Assembly (NCBI RefSeq): GCF_000143825.1
Contig: NZ_CM000961.1
Span: 558,001-622,000, forward strand
Length of the DNA: 64,000 nt
Reading direction: 5' to 3'
Origin: Corynebacterium genitalium ATCC 33030
Lineage (GTDB): Bacteria; Actinomycetota; Actinomycetes; Mycobacteriales; Mycobacteriaceae
The translations under genes were made by a program, and so were the position numbers. The notes under the pieces are model-generated. The model was not told the DNA's origin. It searched no databases and saw only the letters and a program-made list of their open reading frames with translations. Below, piece after piece: positions 1-7,705 of the stretch (the first letter of the stretch is position 1; the number at the start of each line of letters is the position of its first letter).

Positions 1-358
1 GAGTGTGCTCTTTGCGTTCTCTTTTCGACATCAAACCCCATTTTCCCTCTTCACGGTGGCGTTGTGCCCAAGAATAGACACTCATCTTTGAGCGCAGCTC
101 GCATTCCACAGCGATGTCAGCTGGCCTCCAACCAGCGTTGAAGAGCTCAACAGCACGAAGCTTGACCTCAAACGGGTAGCGGGTCAATGTTTTTGACTGT
201 TTGCGGGGTCGACCAGGTTTGGCGGGTTCACGCAACCATTTGTACAGCGTCCATCGCCCTGGATAACCAAGTTCACGGACGGTCTTGGTCACCGATTGAG
301 TGCGCTTGTAAACCTGCAGAGCTCTGCGTCGCTGCTCCTTGGTGTATGAGCGGTTCAT
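1..358 (-). CDS. IS3-family transposase OrfA, N-terminal part (runs off window)
   Basis: The ATG at 356-358 opens a frame with no stop to the window edge (119 codons). The protein begins MNRSYTKEQRRRALQVYK and shows two helix-turn-helix-like blocks: one around residues 8-45 (SVTKTVRELGYPGRWTLYKW) and one around residues 60-100 (PFEVKLRAVELFNAGWRPAD, then a recognition helix with VYSWAQRHREEG). A lysine/arginine-rich linker separates them. This is the usual DNA-binding half of IS3/IS150-type transposases, which is normally completed by an OrfB integrase (DDE) through a frameshift. OrfB would lie left of the window, so it cannot be judged whether the element is active. Confidence 0.75.
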   Translation of the reverse strand, partial: MNRSYTKEQRRRALQVYKRTQSVTKTVRELGYPGRWTLYKWLREPAKPGRPRKQSKTLTRYPFEVKLRAVELFNAGWRPADIAVECELRSKMSVYSWAQRHREEGKWGLMSKRERKEHT

Positions 359-399
359 GATGGAATCCTCCAAGATTCCGTCCGCATCCCCTTTTGTCA
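1..399. mobile_element. Right end of an IS3-family insertion sequence (truncated by window edge)
   Basis: The segment holds the 5' part of an OrfA-type transposase gene on the minus strand and the terminal sequence behind it. The outer end is placed at 399 because the minus strand there starts TGACAAAAGGGG, a plausible TG...CA-type terminal repeat; this boundary is inferred, since the other end lies outside the window. A short palindrome, GGAATC-6nt-GATTCC, at about 363-380 lies just upstream of the transposase start. The element stops about 40 bp from the terminator of tRNA-Leu. Confidence 0.6.
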
Positions 400-437
400 C
401 TTAACCCCCCAACCGGGGCACTCCAAAAACAAGAAAT

Positions 438-467
438 CCCGGGACACCATAGGAACGATGTCTCGGG
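438..467 (-). terminator. Rho-independent terminator of tRNA-Leu
   Basis: CCCGAGACA / TGTCCCGGG arms (one G-T pair) enclose a 12-nt loop. On the minus strand they are followed by ATTTCTTGTTTTT. It lies 12 bases beyond the 3' end of the tRNA. Confidence 0.75.
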
Positions 468-478
468 ACTTCACATTG

Positions 479-562
479 TGCCCGGGGGGGGACTTGAACC
501 CCCACGTTCTTGCGAACACTGGCACCTGAAGCCAGCGCGTCTGCCAATTCCGCCACCCGGGC
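479..562 (-). tRNA. tRNA-Leu (anticodon CAG)
   Basis: On the minus strand the gene begins GCCCGGGTGGCGGAATTGGC, a typical tRNA-Leu 5' end. The anticodon loop TTCAGGT lies in a GCTGG/CCAGT-type stem, a long variable arm follows, and the T-arm is GGGGGTTCAAGTCCCCC. The acceptor stem GCCCGGG/CCCGGGC closes with discriminator A, and no CCA is encoded. The length is 84 nt. A terminator follows directly and an IS end lies beyond it. Confidence 0.93.
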
Positions 563-709
563 GGGCGACTAGGTAAACATAGCACGGGCGCGCTATAAAC
601 CACCAAATCGCGTGTTCAGTTGCCGTCCAGATAGTCTCAACGAGACCTTAAAACTCAATAAGGACTGTAAGAAACGCCTGGGCAGCTATGTCGAACGGAC
701 GCGAAACTC

Positions 710-715
710 TATACT
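710..715 (+). promoter_or_regulatory. -10 element of the fhaA-pknB operon promoter
   Basis: TATACT stands 35 bases upstream of the fhaA start and is the best -10 match in the 188-bp gap between tRNA-Leu and fhaA. No convincing -35 hexamer lies at 16-18 bp. A strong GGAGGAGG ribosome-binding site follows at about 734-741. Confidence 0.45.
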
Positions 716-750
716 GTCATCGAAACATTCCTGGGAGGAGGTGTGGGTAA

Positions 751-1572
751 ATGGCGTTGATGGATAGGTTGGCCAAGATCGACAGTTCACTGCAGCGCGG
801 GTTGGATAACGGCTTTGCTGCAGTGTTCGGGGGCCGTGTTGTTCCGGCTGAGCTGGAAGAGCTGCTGAAGCAGGAGGCGCAGGATGAACTCGTCGCCAAT
901 GAGGTGGATGAGATTGTCGCCCCGAATGTGTTCGCGATCGGCGTGTCCAGTAAGGATCTGGAGAACTTGTCGCAGGATCCGGATTTGCCCGCCCACCTCG
1001 CGGGGCAGCTCACGCGTTTTGTCCGTAACCTGAACTGGGGCCTGTACGGGCCCGTGGTGGTCCGGGTTGCGGAGGAGTCCGGGTTGCGCACGGGTCAGTT
1101 GCGTGTGTCGTCGTATATCGACGAAGCCCCGGATGTCGATAGCGGATTCGACGCGATTCTTGCGGACCGCGCACCGCGCAAGGCCGATGATCAGGAGGCA
1201 CCGATGTTCCAGCCCCAGCCAGCACCGAACGGTCCCGCCGTGACCCTTTTGCTTCTCGACGGCTCGTCGCGCACCTACCAAGTCCACGAAGGGTCCAACA
1301 TCCTCGGCCGGTCGAACGACGCTGACTTCCGCCTGCCGGACACGGGTGTCTCGCGCCAGCACGCCGAAGTCATTTGGGACGGTCAGACCGCGTTTCTGGT
1401 GGACCTCCAGTCCACCAACGGCACGACGGTCAACGACCAGCTTGTGGAGAACTGGGAGCTGGCCGATGGCGATGTGATCACTGTCGGGCATTCCTCCATC
1501 GAGGTTCGTATCGTGGGTCCGCGCTATTCCCAGCCGGCCCAGCCAAACGAGCACTACCAGCAGTACCAGTAA
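751..1572 (+). CDS. fhaA: FhaA: DUF3662 and FHA-domain protein
   Basis: The protein has 273 residues. The N-terminal ~130 residues match the DUF3662 domain (starts MALMDRLAKIDSSLQRGLDN). A short proline/glutamine-rich linker follows, and then a C-terminal FHA domain at about residues 165-255 with the hallmark GRS-x-DADFRLPD, SRQHAEV and STNGTTVN motifs that bind phosphothreonine. In mycobacteria FhaA binds phosphorylated MviN/MurJ and links PknB signalling to peptidoglycan synthesis; the same role is inferred here. It is the first gene of the operon, has a strong GGAGGAGG site, and is followed after 13 bp by fhaB. Confidence 0.92.
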   Translation: MALMDRLAKIDSSLQRGLDNGFAAVFGGRVVPAELEELLKQEAQDELVANEVDEIVAPNVFAIGVSSKDLENLSQDPDLPAHLAGQLTRFVRNLNWGLYGPVVVRVAEESGLRTGQLRVSSYIDEAPDVDSGFDAILADRAPRKADDQEAPMFQPQPAPNGPAVTLLLLDGSSRTYQVHEGSNILGRSNDADFRLPDTGVSRQHAEVIWDGQTAFLVDLQSTNGTTVNDQLVENWELADGDVITVGHSSIEVRIVGPRYSQPAQPNEHYQQYQ

Positions 1573-1585
1573 GGGGCGGTGTGAC

Positions 1586-2050
1586 GTGCTAGATACTGCA
1601 TTGATGCTTGGTGCCCGCTTCGGGCTCCTGATCTTGTTGTGGGCTTTCATCATGGCGGTGCTCGCCGCGCAGCGCCGCGACATCAAGGCCGCGGCTTCGG
1701 CGCAGCGCCGCCCACGTTCGGCAGCTGCCCCGGCACCGGCGCCCATGCGCAGGGAAAAGGCCCGCGAGGTTGTCGTGGTTGAGGGCCCGCTGCAGGGCTC
1801 CCACATGGAAATTTCCACGCTGGAAGAACTCTCACTGGGCCGTGCGGACAACAACGATTTCGTGCTCGGGGACGACTTTGCATCCTCGCGCCACGCGCGG
1901 TTGTTCCGCCGCGGGTCTGAATGGTTCGTCGAGGACTTGGATTCCCGTAACGGCACATTTGTCGACGGTATCCGGATTGACCAGCCTGAACGCGTCCAGG
2001 TGGGCACGGACATCAAGATGGGGCGCACGATTGTGAGGTTGATGCCATGA
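1586..2050 (+). CDS. fhaB: FhaB/FipA: membrane-anchored FHA-domain protein
   Basis: The protein has 154 residues and starts at GTG. A single N-terminal membrane segment (about residues 8-28, FGLLILLWAFIMAVLAA) is followed by a basic Ala/Pro-rich linker. The C-terminal FHA domain (about residues 60-152) carries the LGRADNNDFVLGDDFASSRH and SRNGTFVDG motifs. It is the orthologue of mycobacterial FipA, which connects PknA/PknB phosphorylation to FtsZ/FtsQ. Its end overlaps the pstP start by 4 bp (ATGA), which suggests translational coupling. Confidence 0.9.
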   Translation: MLDTALMLGARFGLLILLWAFIMAVLAAQRRDIKAAASAQRRPRSAAAPAPAPMRREKAREVVVVEGPLQGSHMEISTLEELSLGRADNNDFVLGDDFASSRHARLFRRGSEWFVEDLDSRNGTFVDGIRIDQPERVQVGTDIKMGRTIVRLMP

Positions 2051-3450
2051 GCACGCTGAAACTCAACTTCGTCGCTGTGTCTGACCGCGGGCTTGTGCGC
2101 GGAAACAACGAAGATTCCGCTTACGCCGGCCCGCACTTGCTGTTGCTTGCCGACGGCATGGGCGGCCACGCCGCCGGTGAAGTCGCCTCCCAGCTCATGG
2201 TCCAGCACATGGAGCACCTCGACCGCGACCCGGGCGACGCCGACATTCTGGCGTTGCTCGGCGCGGCGGCTGATGACGCGAACGCGTCGATCAAGGCGTC
2301 CATCAGTAAGCACCCTGAGCAAGAAGGCATGGGCACGACCCTGACCGCGCTGATGTTCAACGGTGTCCAGCTGGGGTTGATCCACGTCGGTGACTCGCGC
2401 GGATACCGCCTGCGGGGCGGTGAGCTGACACAGATCACTGTCGACGACACATTCGTCCAGTCGCTCGTTGAACAGGGCAAACTCAACGCCGAAGACGTTT
2501 CCTCGCACCCGCAGAAGTCGCTCATTCTCAAGGCGTACACCGGCCGTCCGGTCGAGCCGCATTTGGAGCTTATCGACGCCCACGCCGGCGACCGCTACCT
2601 GCTGTGTTCCGACGGGCTGTCCGACCCGGTGACGCACTCCACCATTGAGACCACCTTGGGAGAAGGCTCCCCCGCCGAGGCCGCGCAACGCCTCGTCGAA
2701 CTGGCGCTGCGCTCGGGAGGGCCGGACAACATCACTGTTGTAGTGGCCGATGTTATCGACACGGATGATCCGGAGTCCCCCGACGTGCCCACCGCACCTG
2801 CGATGGCCGGTGCGTTGGTGCAGGCAGAAGATCCCACCCATCCGGATACGTCCGCGAGTAGGGCGGCGAAGTTGGTGCGGCCGCAGAATAAGACGTCGAC
2901 AAGCGAAACGCGCGCCACCCACGACACCCCGGAACCCGATGACGACGAGGAGGATCACCAGCGGCGCTCGGCGTGGCCGATAGTCATTGGCGTGTTGCTC
3001 GTCGCCCTGCTGGGGCTGGGCGGCATGTGGTGGTACGACAACGCCAAGCAGTCGTCGTACTTCGTCACTGCGAACGACGCAGATGAAATCATCATCGAGC
3101 AGGGCTTCCAAACCAGCGTTTTCGGCCGCGACCTGCATGAACCTGTGCAGAAGGTGTGCATTAACGACGAGAACCAGATCCGGCTCGTCGACACGGGCTC
3201 TGTCCCGAACGACTGCCAGCTGTTCACGGTCAGCGACTTGCCCGATTCCACCCGTGAACGCGTGGACAACCTGGGCAGCGGCTCGTATGCCGAGGTCACC
3301 GAGCAAGTCAACCGCTTGGCCGAGGACGCGTTGCCTGTCTGCGTCGATGAGGCAGCGGCCGAAGATGCTCAAGCTGCTGAAGACGCGGACAACGAGGGGG
3401 CCGATGCTGAGCCGGAAACCCCCGCTGAGGCCTGTAGGGAGGTGAAGTAG
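2047..3450 (+). CDS. pstP: PstP: PP2C-family Ser/Thr protein phosphatase
   Basis: The protein has 467 residues. The N-terminal PP2C/PPM domain (about 1-235) has the metal-binding motifs RGNNEDS, LLADGMGGHAAGE, GMGTTLTAL, HVGDSRGYRLR, LLCSDGLSD and GGPDNITVVV. A charged linker, one transmembrane helix (about residues 312-332, AWPIVIGVLLVALLGLGGMWW) and an extracytoplasmic part with two cysteine pairs and an acidic tail follow. It is the only phosphatase in this operon and would reverse phosphorylation by PknA and PknB. The next gene, rodA, begins directly after the stop codon. Confidence 0.95.
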   Translation: MSTLKLNFVAVSDRGLVRGNNEDSAYAGPHLLLLADGMGGHAAGEVASQLMVQHMEHLDRDPGDADILALLGAAADDANASIKASISKHPEQEGMGTTLTALMFNGVQLGLIHVGDSRGYRLRGGELTQITVDDTFVQSLVEQGKLNAEDVSSHPQKSLILKAYTGRPVEPHLELIDAHAGDRYLLCSDGLSDPVTHSTIETTLGEGSPAEAAQRLVELALRSGGPDNITVVVADVIDTDDPESPDVPTAPAMAGALVQAEDPTHPDTSASRAAKLVRPQNKTSTSETRATHDTPEPDDDEEDHQRRSAWPIVIGVLLVALLGLGGMWWYDNAKQSSYFVTANDADEIIIEQGFQTSVFGRDLHEPVQKVCINDENQIRLVDTGSVPNDCQLFTVSDLPDSTRERVDNLGSGSYAEVTEQVNRLAEDALPVCVDEAAAEDAQAAEDADNEGADAEPETPAEACREVK

Positions 3451-4788
3451 ATGCGCCAGCTGTTTTCCCGCGGCAGGGAAATGACCCTGCTGATCATGTC
3501 GGCGGCGTTGCTGCTGCTCATGCTCGTGGGCTTGGAACTCTCCCAGGGTAAAGCGCTCACCGTCGACATGCTCTGGCTCGTCGGCGGTTTCATCGGCGTC
3601 TACGCGATCGCACACGTGGCCATGTGTTATGCCGCACCGCACGCCGACCAGATGATGCTGCCGCTGGCGGCGACGTTGAACGCGATCGGTCTGGTGTTCA
3701 TCTACCGCATCGATATCGCGAAGGATGCGCACCTGACGGAACGGCAGGTCATCTGGTCTCTCGTGGGTGTGGTTCTACTGGTGGGCACACTGCTGATCGT
3801 GCGTGACCACCGCCAGCTGACGCGTTTTTCCTACCTGCTGGGTCTGCTCGGACTGTTCCTGTTGGCTCTGCCACTGGTATGGCCGCAGCCCCCGGACGCG
3901 GAGGCGCGCATTTGGATCTGGCTGGGTCCGTTCTCCATCCAGCCGGGTGAGTTCTCCAAGATCCTCCTGCTGCTCTTCTTCGCCCAACTTTTGGCGCAAA
4001 AAAGGTCCCTATTCACCGTGGCCGGGTATCGCTTCTTGGGGTTGACTTTCCCGCGCCTGCGCGACTTGGCTCCAATCCTCATGGTCTGGGCGATCGCGAT
4101 CCTCATCATGGCGATGTCCAACGACTTCGGTCCGGCACTGCTGCTTTTTGCCACCGTGCTGGGCATGGTGTACTTCGCCACTGGCCGGACGAGCTGGCTA
4201 TTCATTGGTTCTGGTTTGGTGGCCATCGGCGGGTTCACTGTTTATCAGATGTCTGAAAAGATCCAGGACCGCGTGGCCAACTTGATTGACCCGCTGGCTA
4301 ACTACGACACCTTCGGTTTCCAGCCCTCCCAGGCCCTGTTCGGCCTGAGCTGGGGCGGCATCACCGGTACGGGCCTGGGCTTCGGTCACCCCGACATGGT
4401 TCCGGTCGCGCACTCGGACTACATCCTCGCCGCTATCGGTGAGGAGCTCGGCCTGGTGGGCTTGAGCGCCGTGTTGATCATCTTCGCCATCTTGATCACC
4501 CGCGGTTTCCGCACCGCCTTGGCCGTGCGCGACACCTACGGCAAGCTGGTCGCCTCCGGGCTCGCACTGACCATCGCCGTGCAGATCTTCGTGGTCACCG
4601 GCGGTGTGTCCAACATGCTGCCCATGACGGGTCTGACCACGCCGTTCATGTCGGCTGGTGGTTCCGCCATCATGGCGAACTACATCCTGCTGGGACTGCT
4701 GCTGCGCATCTCCAACAACGCGAACCGCCCGGCTGGTGAGTCGTCTGGTGCTGCTTCTGAGGAGCGTCAACTGGAGGGGGCGCGATGA
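3451..4788 (+). CDS. rodA: RodA: SEDS-family peptidoglycan glycosyltransferase
   Basis: The protein has 445 residues with about ten hydrophobic helices. It has the SEDS signatures QPGEFSK, the loop DPLANYDTFGFQPSQALFGLSWGGITGTGLG, and the C-terminal TGGVSNMLPMTGLTTPFMSAGGSAIMANYILLGLL region, where TGLT.PF.S.GGS is diagnostic of FtsW/RodA/SpoVE. SEDS proteins polymerise lipid II. Pairing with the following class B penicillin-binding protein is the standard polymerase/transpeptidase arrangement. The GGAGG site lies 7 bp before ATG, and the end overlaps pbpA by 4 bp. Confidence 0.95.
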   Translation: MRQLFSRGREMTLLIMSAALLLLMLVGLELSQGKALTVDMLWLVGGFIGVYAIAHVAMCYAAPHADQMMLPLAATLNAIGLVFIYRIDIAKDAHLTERQVIWSLVGVVLLVGTLLIVRDHRQLTRFSYLLGLLGLFLLALPLVWPQPPDAEARIWIWLGPFSIQPGEFSKILLLLFFAQLLAQKRSLFTVAGYRFLGLTFPRLRDLAPILMVWAIAILIMAMSNDFGPALLLFATVLGMVYFATGRTSWLFIGSGLVAIGGFTVYQMSEKIQDRVANLIDPLANYDTFGFQPSQALFGLSWGGITGTGLGFGHPDMVPVAHSDYILAAIGEELGLVGLSAVLIIFAILITRGFRTALAVRDTYGKLVASGLALTIAVQIFVVTGGVSNMLPMTGLTTPFMSAGGSAIMANYILLGLLLRISNNANRPAGESSGAASEERQLEGAR

Positions 4789-6239
4789 ATAAAACGATTC
4801 GAATTGGCGCGATTGGCTCGCTGCTGCTCATCGTGATGCTGCTGGTCAACCTCACCTGGGTGCAAGCATTCACTGAGGACAGGTACGCACGCAACCCTTT
4901 GAATTCACGCAACTTTGTGGAAGCCAAAATGGTGGAGCGCGGCCAGATCAGCGCAGGCGGCGAGATTCTCGCCGAGTCCCACCAGAACAGCGAGGGTTTC
5001 TACGACCGCAGCTACCCCAACATGCCGTACTCGTTTGGCCCGGTGATCGGCTACGTGTCGGACCGCTACGGCGTGGCTGGGCTCGAGGCCGGGTTCAACG
5101 AAGAACTCAACGGCGAATCGCGCGCGTCCGGCAGCCGCTTCCTGCGGACGAACAAGGAGAACCGAGTTGGCGATTCCATCGAGCTCACCTTTGATCCGCA
5201 GATGCAGGCCGCGGCTTACGACCAGCTGGAGTCTCGTGGATACAACGGTGCGGTGGTGGCGCTGCGGCCGTCGACAGGCGAAGTGCTCGCGATGGCGTCG
5301 AACCCGTCCTATGACCCGAACTCGATTGTGAACCCCGACACCGCAGATTCCGCGTGGCAGGCTGTCAACGAGGATCCGGGTAAACCGCTGCTCAACCAAG
5401 CTGCGCAGGAGCAGTTGCCGCCGGGGTCCATCTTCAAGATCATCACCACGGCCGCCGGTTTGCGCGCGGGCTACACGCCTGATTCGCAGTTGACGGCCGA
5501 AGCTGCCATCACCCTGCCGGGCACGGAGGTGCAGCTGACCAACTACGGCGGCAAGGCCTGCGGCGGCGGCGGTGGAGAGACGTCGCTCACCCAGGCGTTC
5601 ACCCTGTCATGCAACACGGCATTCGTGGAGATGGCCACTGAGATCGGCGACGAACCGATGCGCGAGATGGCCACCGCGTTCGGCGTGGGCCAGAACTACG
5701 ATCTGGGCCTGCCCAACGCGGCTGGTTCCCTCGGTGAGCTGGAGGATCTGGCTGCGGTGGGCATGTCTGCGATCGGTCAGCGCGACGTCACCATGACCGC
5801 GCTGCAGGCCGCAGTCATGGCAGGCACGGTGGCTAACGACGGCAAACGCATGGACCCCTATGTGGTTTCCCGCGTCGTCGCGCCCAACATGAAGACCGTG
5901 AGCGAAACCCGCCCCCACCAGGCAGCGGAAGCCATCAGCGCCGATGAAGCTGAGACGCTGACAGGTCTGATGTACTCCTCCGAGCGCAACACCGCCGGGT
6001 ACAACGGCAACGGCTACGCATCCAAGACGGGTACCGCCGAGCACGGCGAGGGACTTGCACCGCACACCTGGTACGTCGCCTTCGACCCGGACAAGGATGT
6101 CGCCGTGGCTGTCGTGGTCAAGGACGGCGGCGGCATGGGCCAGAGCGCTACTGGTGGACTGGTCTCCGCCCCGATCGGCCGCGCCATCCTGGGGGTGGCG
6201 GCGGCACCGAACACCGATGACACTGGAGGTGCACAGTAA
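4785..6239 (+). CDS. pbpA: PbpA: class B penicillin-binding protein (D,D-transpeptidase)
   Basis: The protein has 484 residues. An N-terminal membrane anchor (about 8-30) precedes a dimerisation domain and the transpeptidase domain, with SxxK as SIFK near residue 215, SxN as SCN near residue 275, and KTGT near residue 413. It cross-links the glycan strands made by RodA. Its stop codon overlaps the start of pknA (TAATG). In mycobacteria PBPA is a PknB substrate, so regulation by the neighbouring kinase is likely but inferred. Confidence 0.95.
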   Translation: MNKTIRIGAIGSLLLIVMLLVNLTWVQAFTEDRYARNPLNSRNFVEAKMVERGQISAGGEILAESHQNSEGFYDRSYPNMPYSFGPVIGYVSDRYGVAGLEAGFNEELNGESRASGSRFLRTNKENRVGDSIELTFDPQMQAAAYDQLESRGYNGAVVALRPSTGEVLAMASNPSYDPNSIVNPDTADSAWQAVNEDPGKPLLNQAAQEQLPPGSIFKIITTAAGLRAGYTPDSQLTAEAAITLPGTEVQLTNYGGKACGGGGGETSLTQAFTLSCNTAFVEMATEIGDEPMREMATAFGVGQNYDLGLPNAAGSLGELEDLAAVGMSAIGQRDVTMTALQAAVMAGTVANDGKRMDPYVVSRVVAPNMKTVSETRPHQAAEAISADEAETLTGLMYSSERNTAGYNGNGYASKTGTAEHGEGLAPHTWYVAFDPDKDVAVAVVVKDGGGMGQSATGGLVSAPIGRAILGVAAAPNTDDTGGAQ

Positions 6240-7690
6240 TGCACACTGATAACCGCGCCGAGCTGCAAGAGCTCATCGGCCCCGATTACCAGCTCCAATG
6301 GATTATCGGGCACGGCGGCATGTCCACCGTTTGGCTTGCCGACGACACCACCCGCGACCGCGAAGTCGCCGTGAAGGTCCTGCGACCCGAGTTCTCCGCT
6401 AACGAAGAGTTCTTGAGCCGTTTCCGGAACGAGGCGAATGCCGCTGAGGGCATCAACTCCGAGAATGTCGTGGCTACCTACGACTACCGTGAGGTGCCCA
6501 CGCGCGAGGGCTACCCGATGTGCTTCATCGTCATGGAGTACATCCGGGGCGAGTCCTTGGCGGACCTCATTGTCCGCGAGGGTCAACTCACCGAGGCAAT
6601 GGCCCTCGACGTGCTCGAGCAGGCCGCCCACGGTCTCTCCGTGATCCACCGGATGGGCTTGGTCCACCGCGACATCAAGCCGGGCAACCTGATGATCACT
6701 CAGAACGGCAAGGTGAAGATCACCGACTTCGGCATTGCCAAGGCCGCTTCCGCCGTGCCGCTGACGCGCACCGGCATGGTCGTGGGCACTGCCCAGTACG
6801 TCTCCCCAGAGCAGGCGCAGGGCCTGCCGGTCACCGCCGCATCGGATATTTACTCCCTCGGCGTCGTCGGGTACGAACTCCTCTCGGGCCGCCGCCCCTT
6901 CACCGGTGACTCCTCCGTTTCCGTGGCGCTGGCGCACGTCTCCAACGAGGCACCTCCGCTGTCGACGTCGATTTCGGCGCCGGCGCGCGAACTGATCGGC
7001 ATCGCCATGCGCAAAGACCCCGCGACGCGCTTTGCCGACGGTTCCGAGTTCCAGAACGCCATTGCCGACGCCCGCAACGGCCAGCGCCCGGTGACCAAAA
7101 ACACCCGCGCGGTCTCTTCTCCCTCCCCGCAGGAGTCCACCGCGCAGCTCGCCGCCGTCACCGAGGCGACCACGATCCAACCCGAAACGGGCCCGGCTCC
7201 GAGCTACCAGCCGGACTACCCGCAGGATTACCCGGAGTTGTCGGAGCACCAGACGCCTGCTGTCGATGCGGAGCCGAAGAAGCGTTCCGGTGGCTTCGGC
7301 ACCGGTGTGCTCATCGCGCTGGTGGTGCTGCTTCTCGGGCTCGGTGCATTCTGGGCCTACGCATCGGGGCTTTTTGACGGCATTAGCGGCGGTGGCGAAG
7401 AGACTTCCTCGAGCACGTCGAGCACCACGGTGACTACAGAGACCATCGAGACGACTGTCGAAGAAACCACGGAGCAGACCACCCCCAGCTCCGAACCGGA
7501 GGAGACACAGCAGAGCACCCAGGAAGAACCGTCGACCATTTACAATTCCCCAGAACCGTCGACGCCGCAGACCAGCCGCGCAGAACAACCCGCACCGCAG
7601 CCCACCCGCGAAGAGCCGCCTGCACCGCAACCGGAAAGTCCCGTCCCGCCAGCCCCGGAATTGCCGGAACTGCCGAACCCATTCGAATAA
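6239..7690 (+). CDS. pknA: PknA: membrane Ser/Thr protein kinase
   Basis: The protein has 483 residues. The kinase domain (about 15-275) has the glycine loop GHGGMSTVWLA, the lysine in VAVKVL, the catalytic loop HRDIKPGN, DFG, and the activation segment with TRTGMVVGTAQYVSPEQ. A proline-rich juxtamembrane linker, one membrane helix (about 350-372) and a Ser/Thr/Glu/Pro-rich extracytoplasmic tail follow. The tail has no PASTA repeats, unlike the paralogue next door. It phosphorylates division and wall-synthesis proteins in related genera. Confidence 0.95.
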   Translation: MHTDNRAELQELIGPDYQLQWIIGHGGMSTVWLADDTTRDREVAVKVLRPEFSANEEFLSRFRNEANAAEGINSENVVATYDYREVPTREGYPMCFIVMEYIRGESLADLIVREGQLTEAMALDVLEQAAHGLSVIHRMGLVHRDIKPGNLMITQNGKVKITDFGIAKAASAVPLTRTGMVVGTAQYVSPEQAQGLPVTAASDIYSLGVVGYELLSGRRPFTGDSSVSVALAHVSNEAPPLSTSISAPARELIGIAMRKDPATRFADGSEFQNAIADARNGQRPVTKNTRAVSSPSPQESTAQLAAVTEATTIQPETGPAPSYQPDYPQDYPELSEHQTPAVDAEPKKRSGGFGTGVLIALVVLLLGLGAFWAYASGLFDGISGGGEETSSSTSSTTVTTETIETTVEETTEQTTPSSEPEETQQSTQEEPSTIYNSPEPSTPQTSRAEQPAPQPTREEPPAPQPESPVPPAPELPELPNPFE

Positions 7691-7705
7691 GGAGCCTTGA
7701 TCAAC

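Noticed and set aside
787..3732. 981-codon open frame on the minus strand under fhaA-pstP-rodA
   Set aside because: It is antisense to three clear genes with family motifs; its product is His/Arg/Val-rich without domains, the usual shadow in GC-rich DNA.
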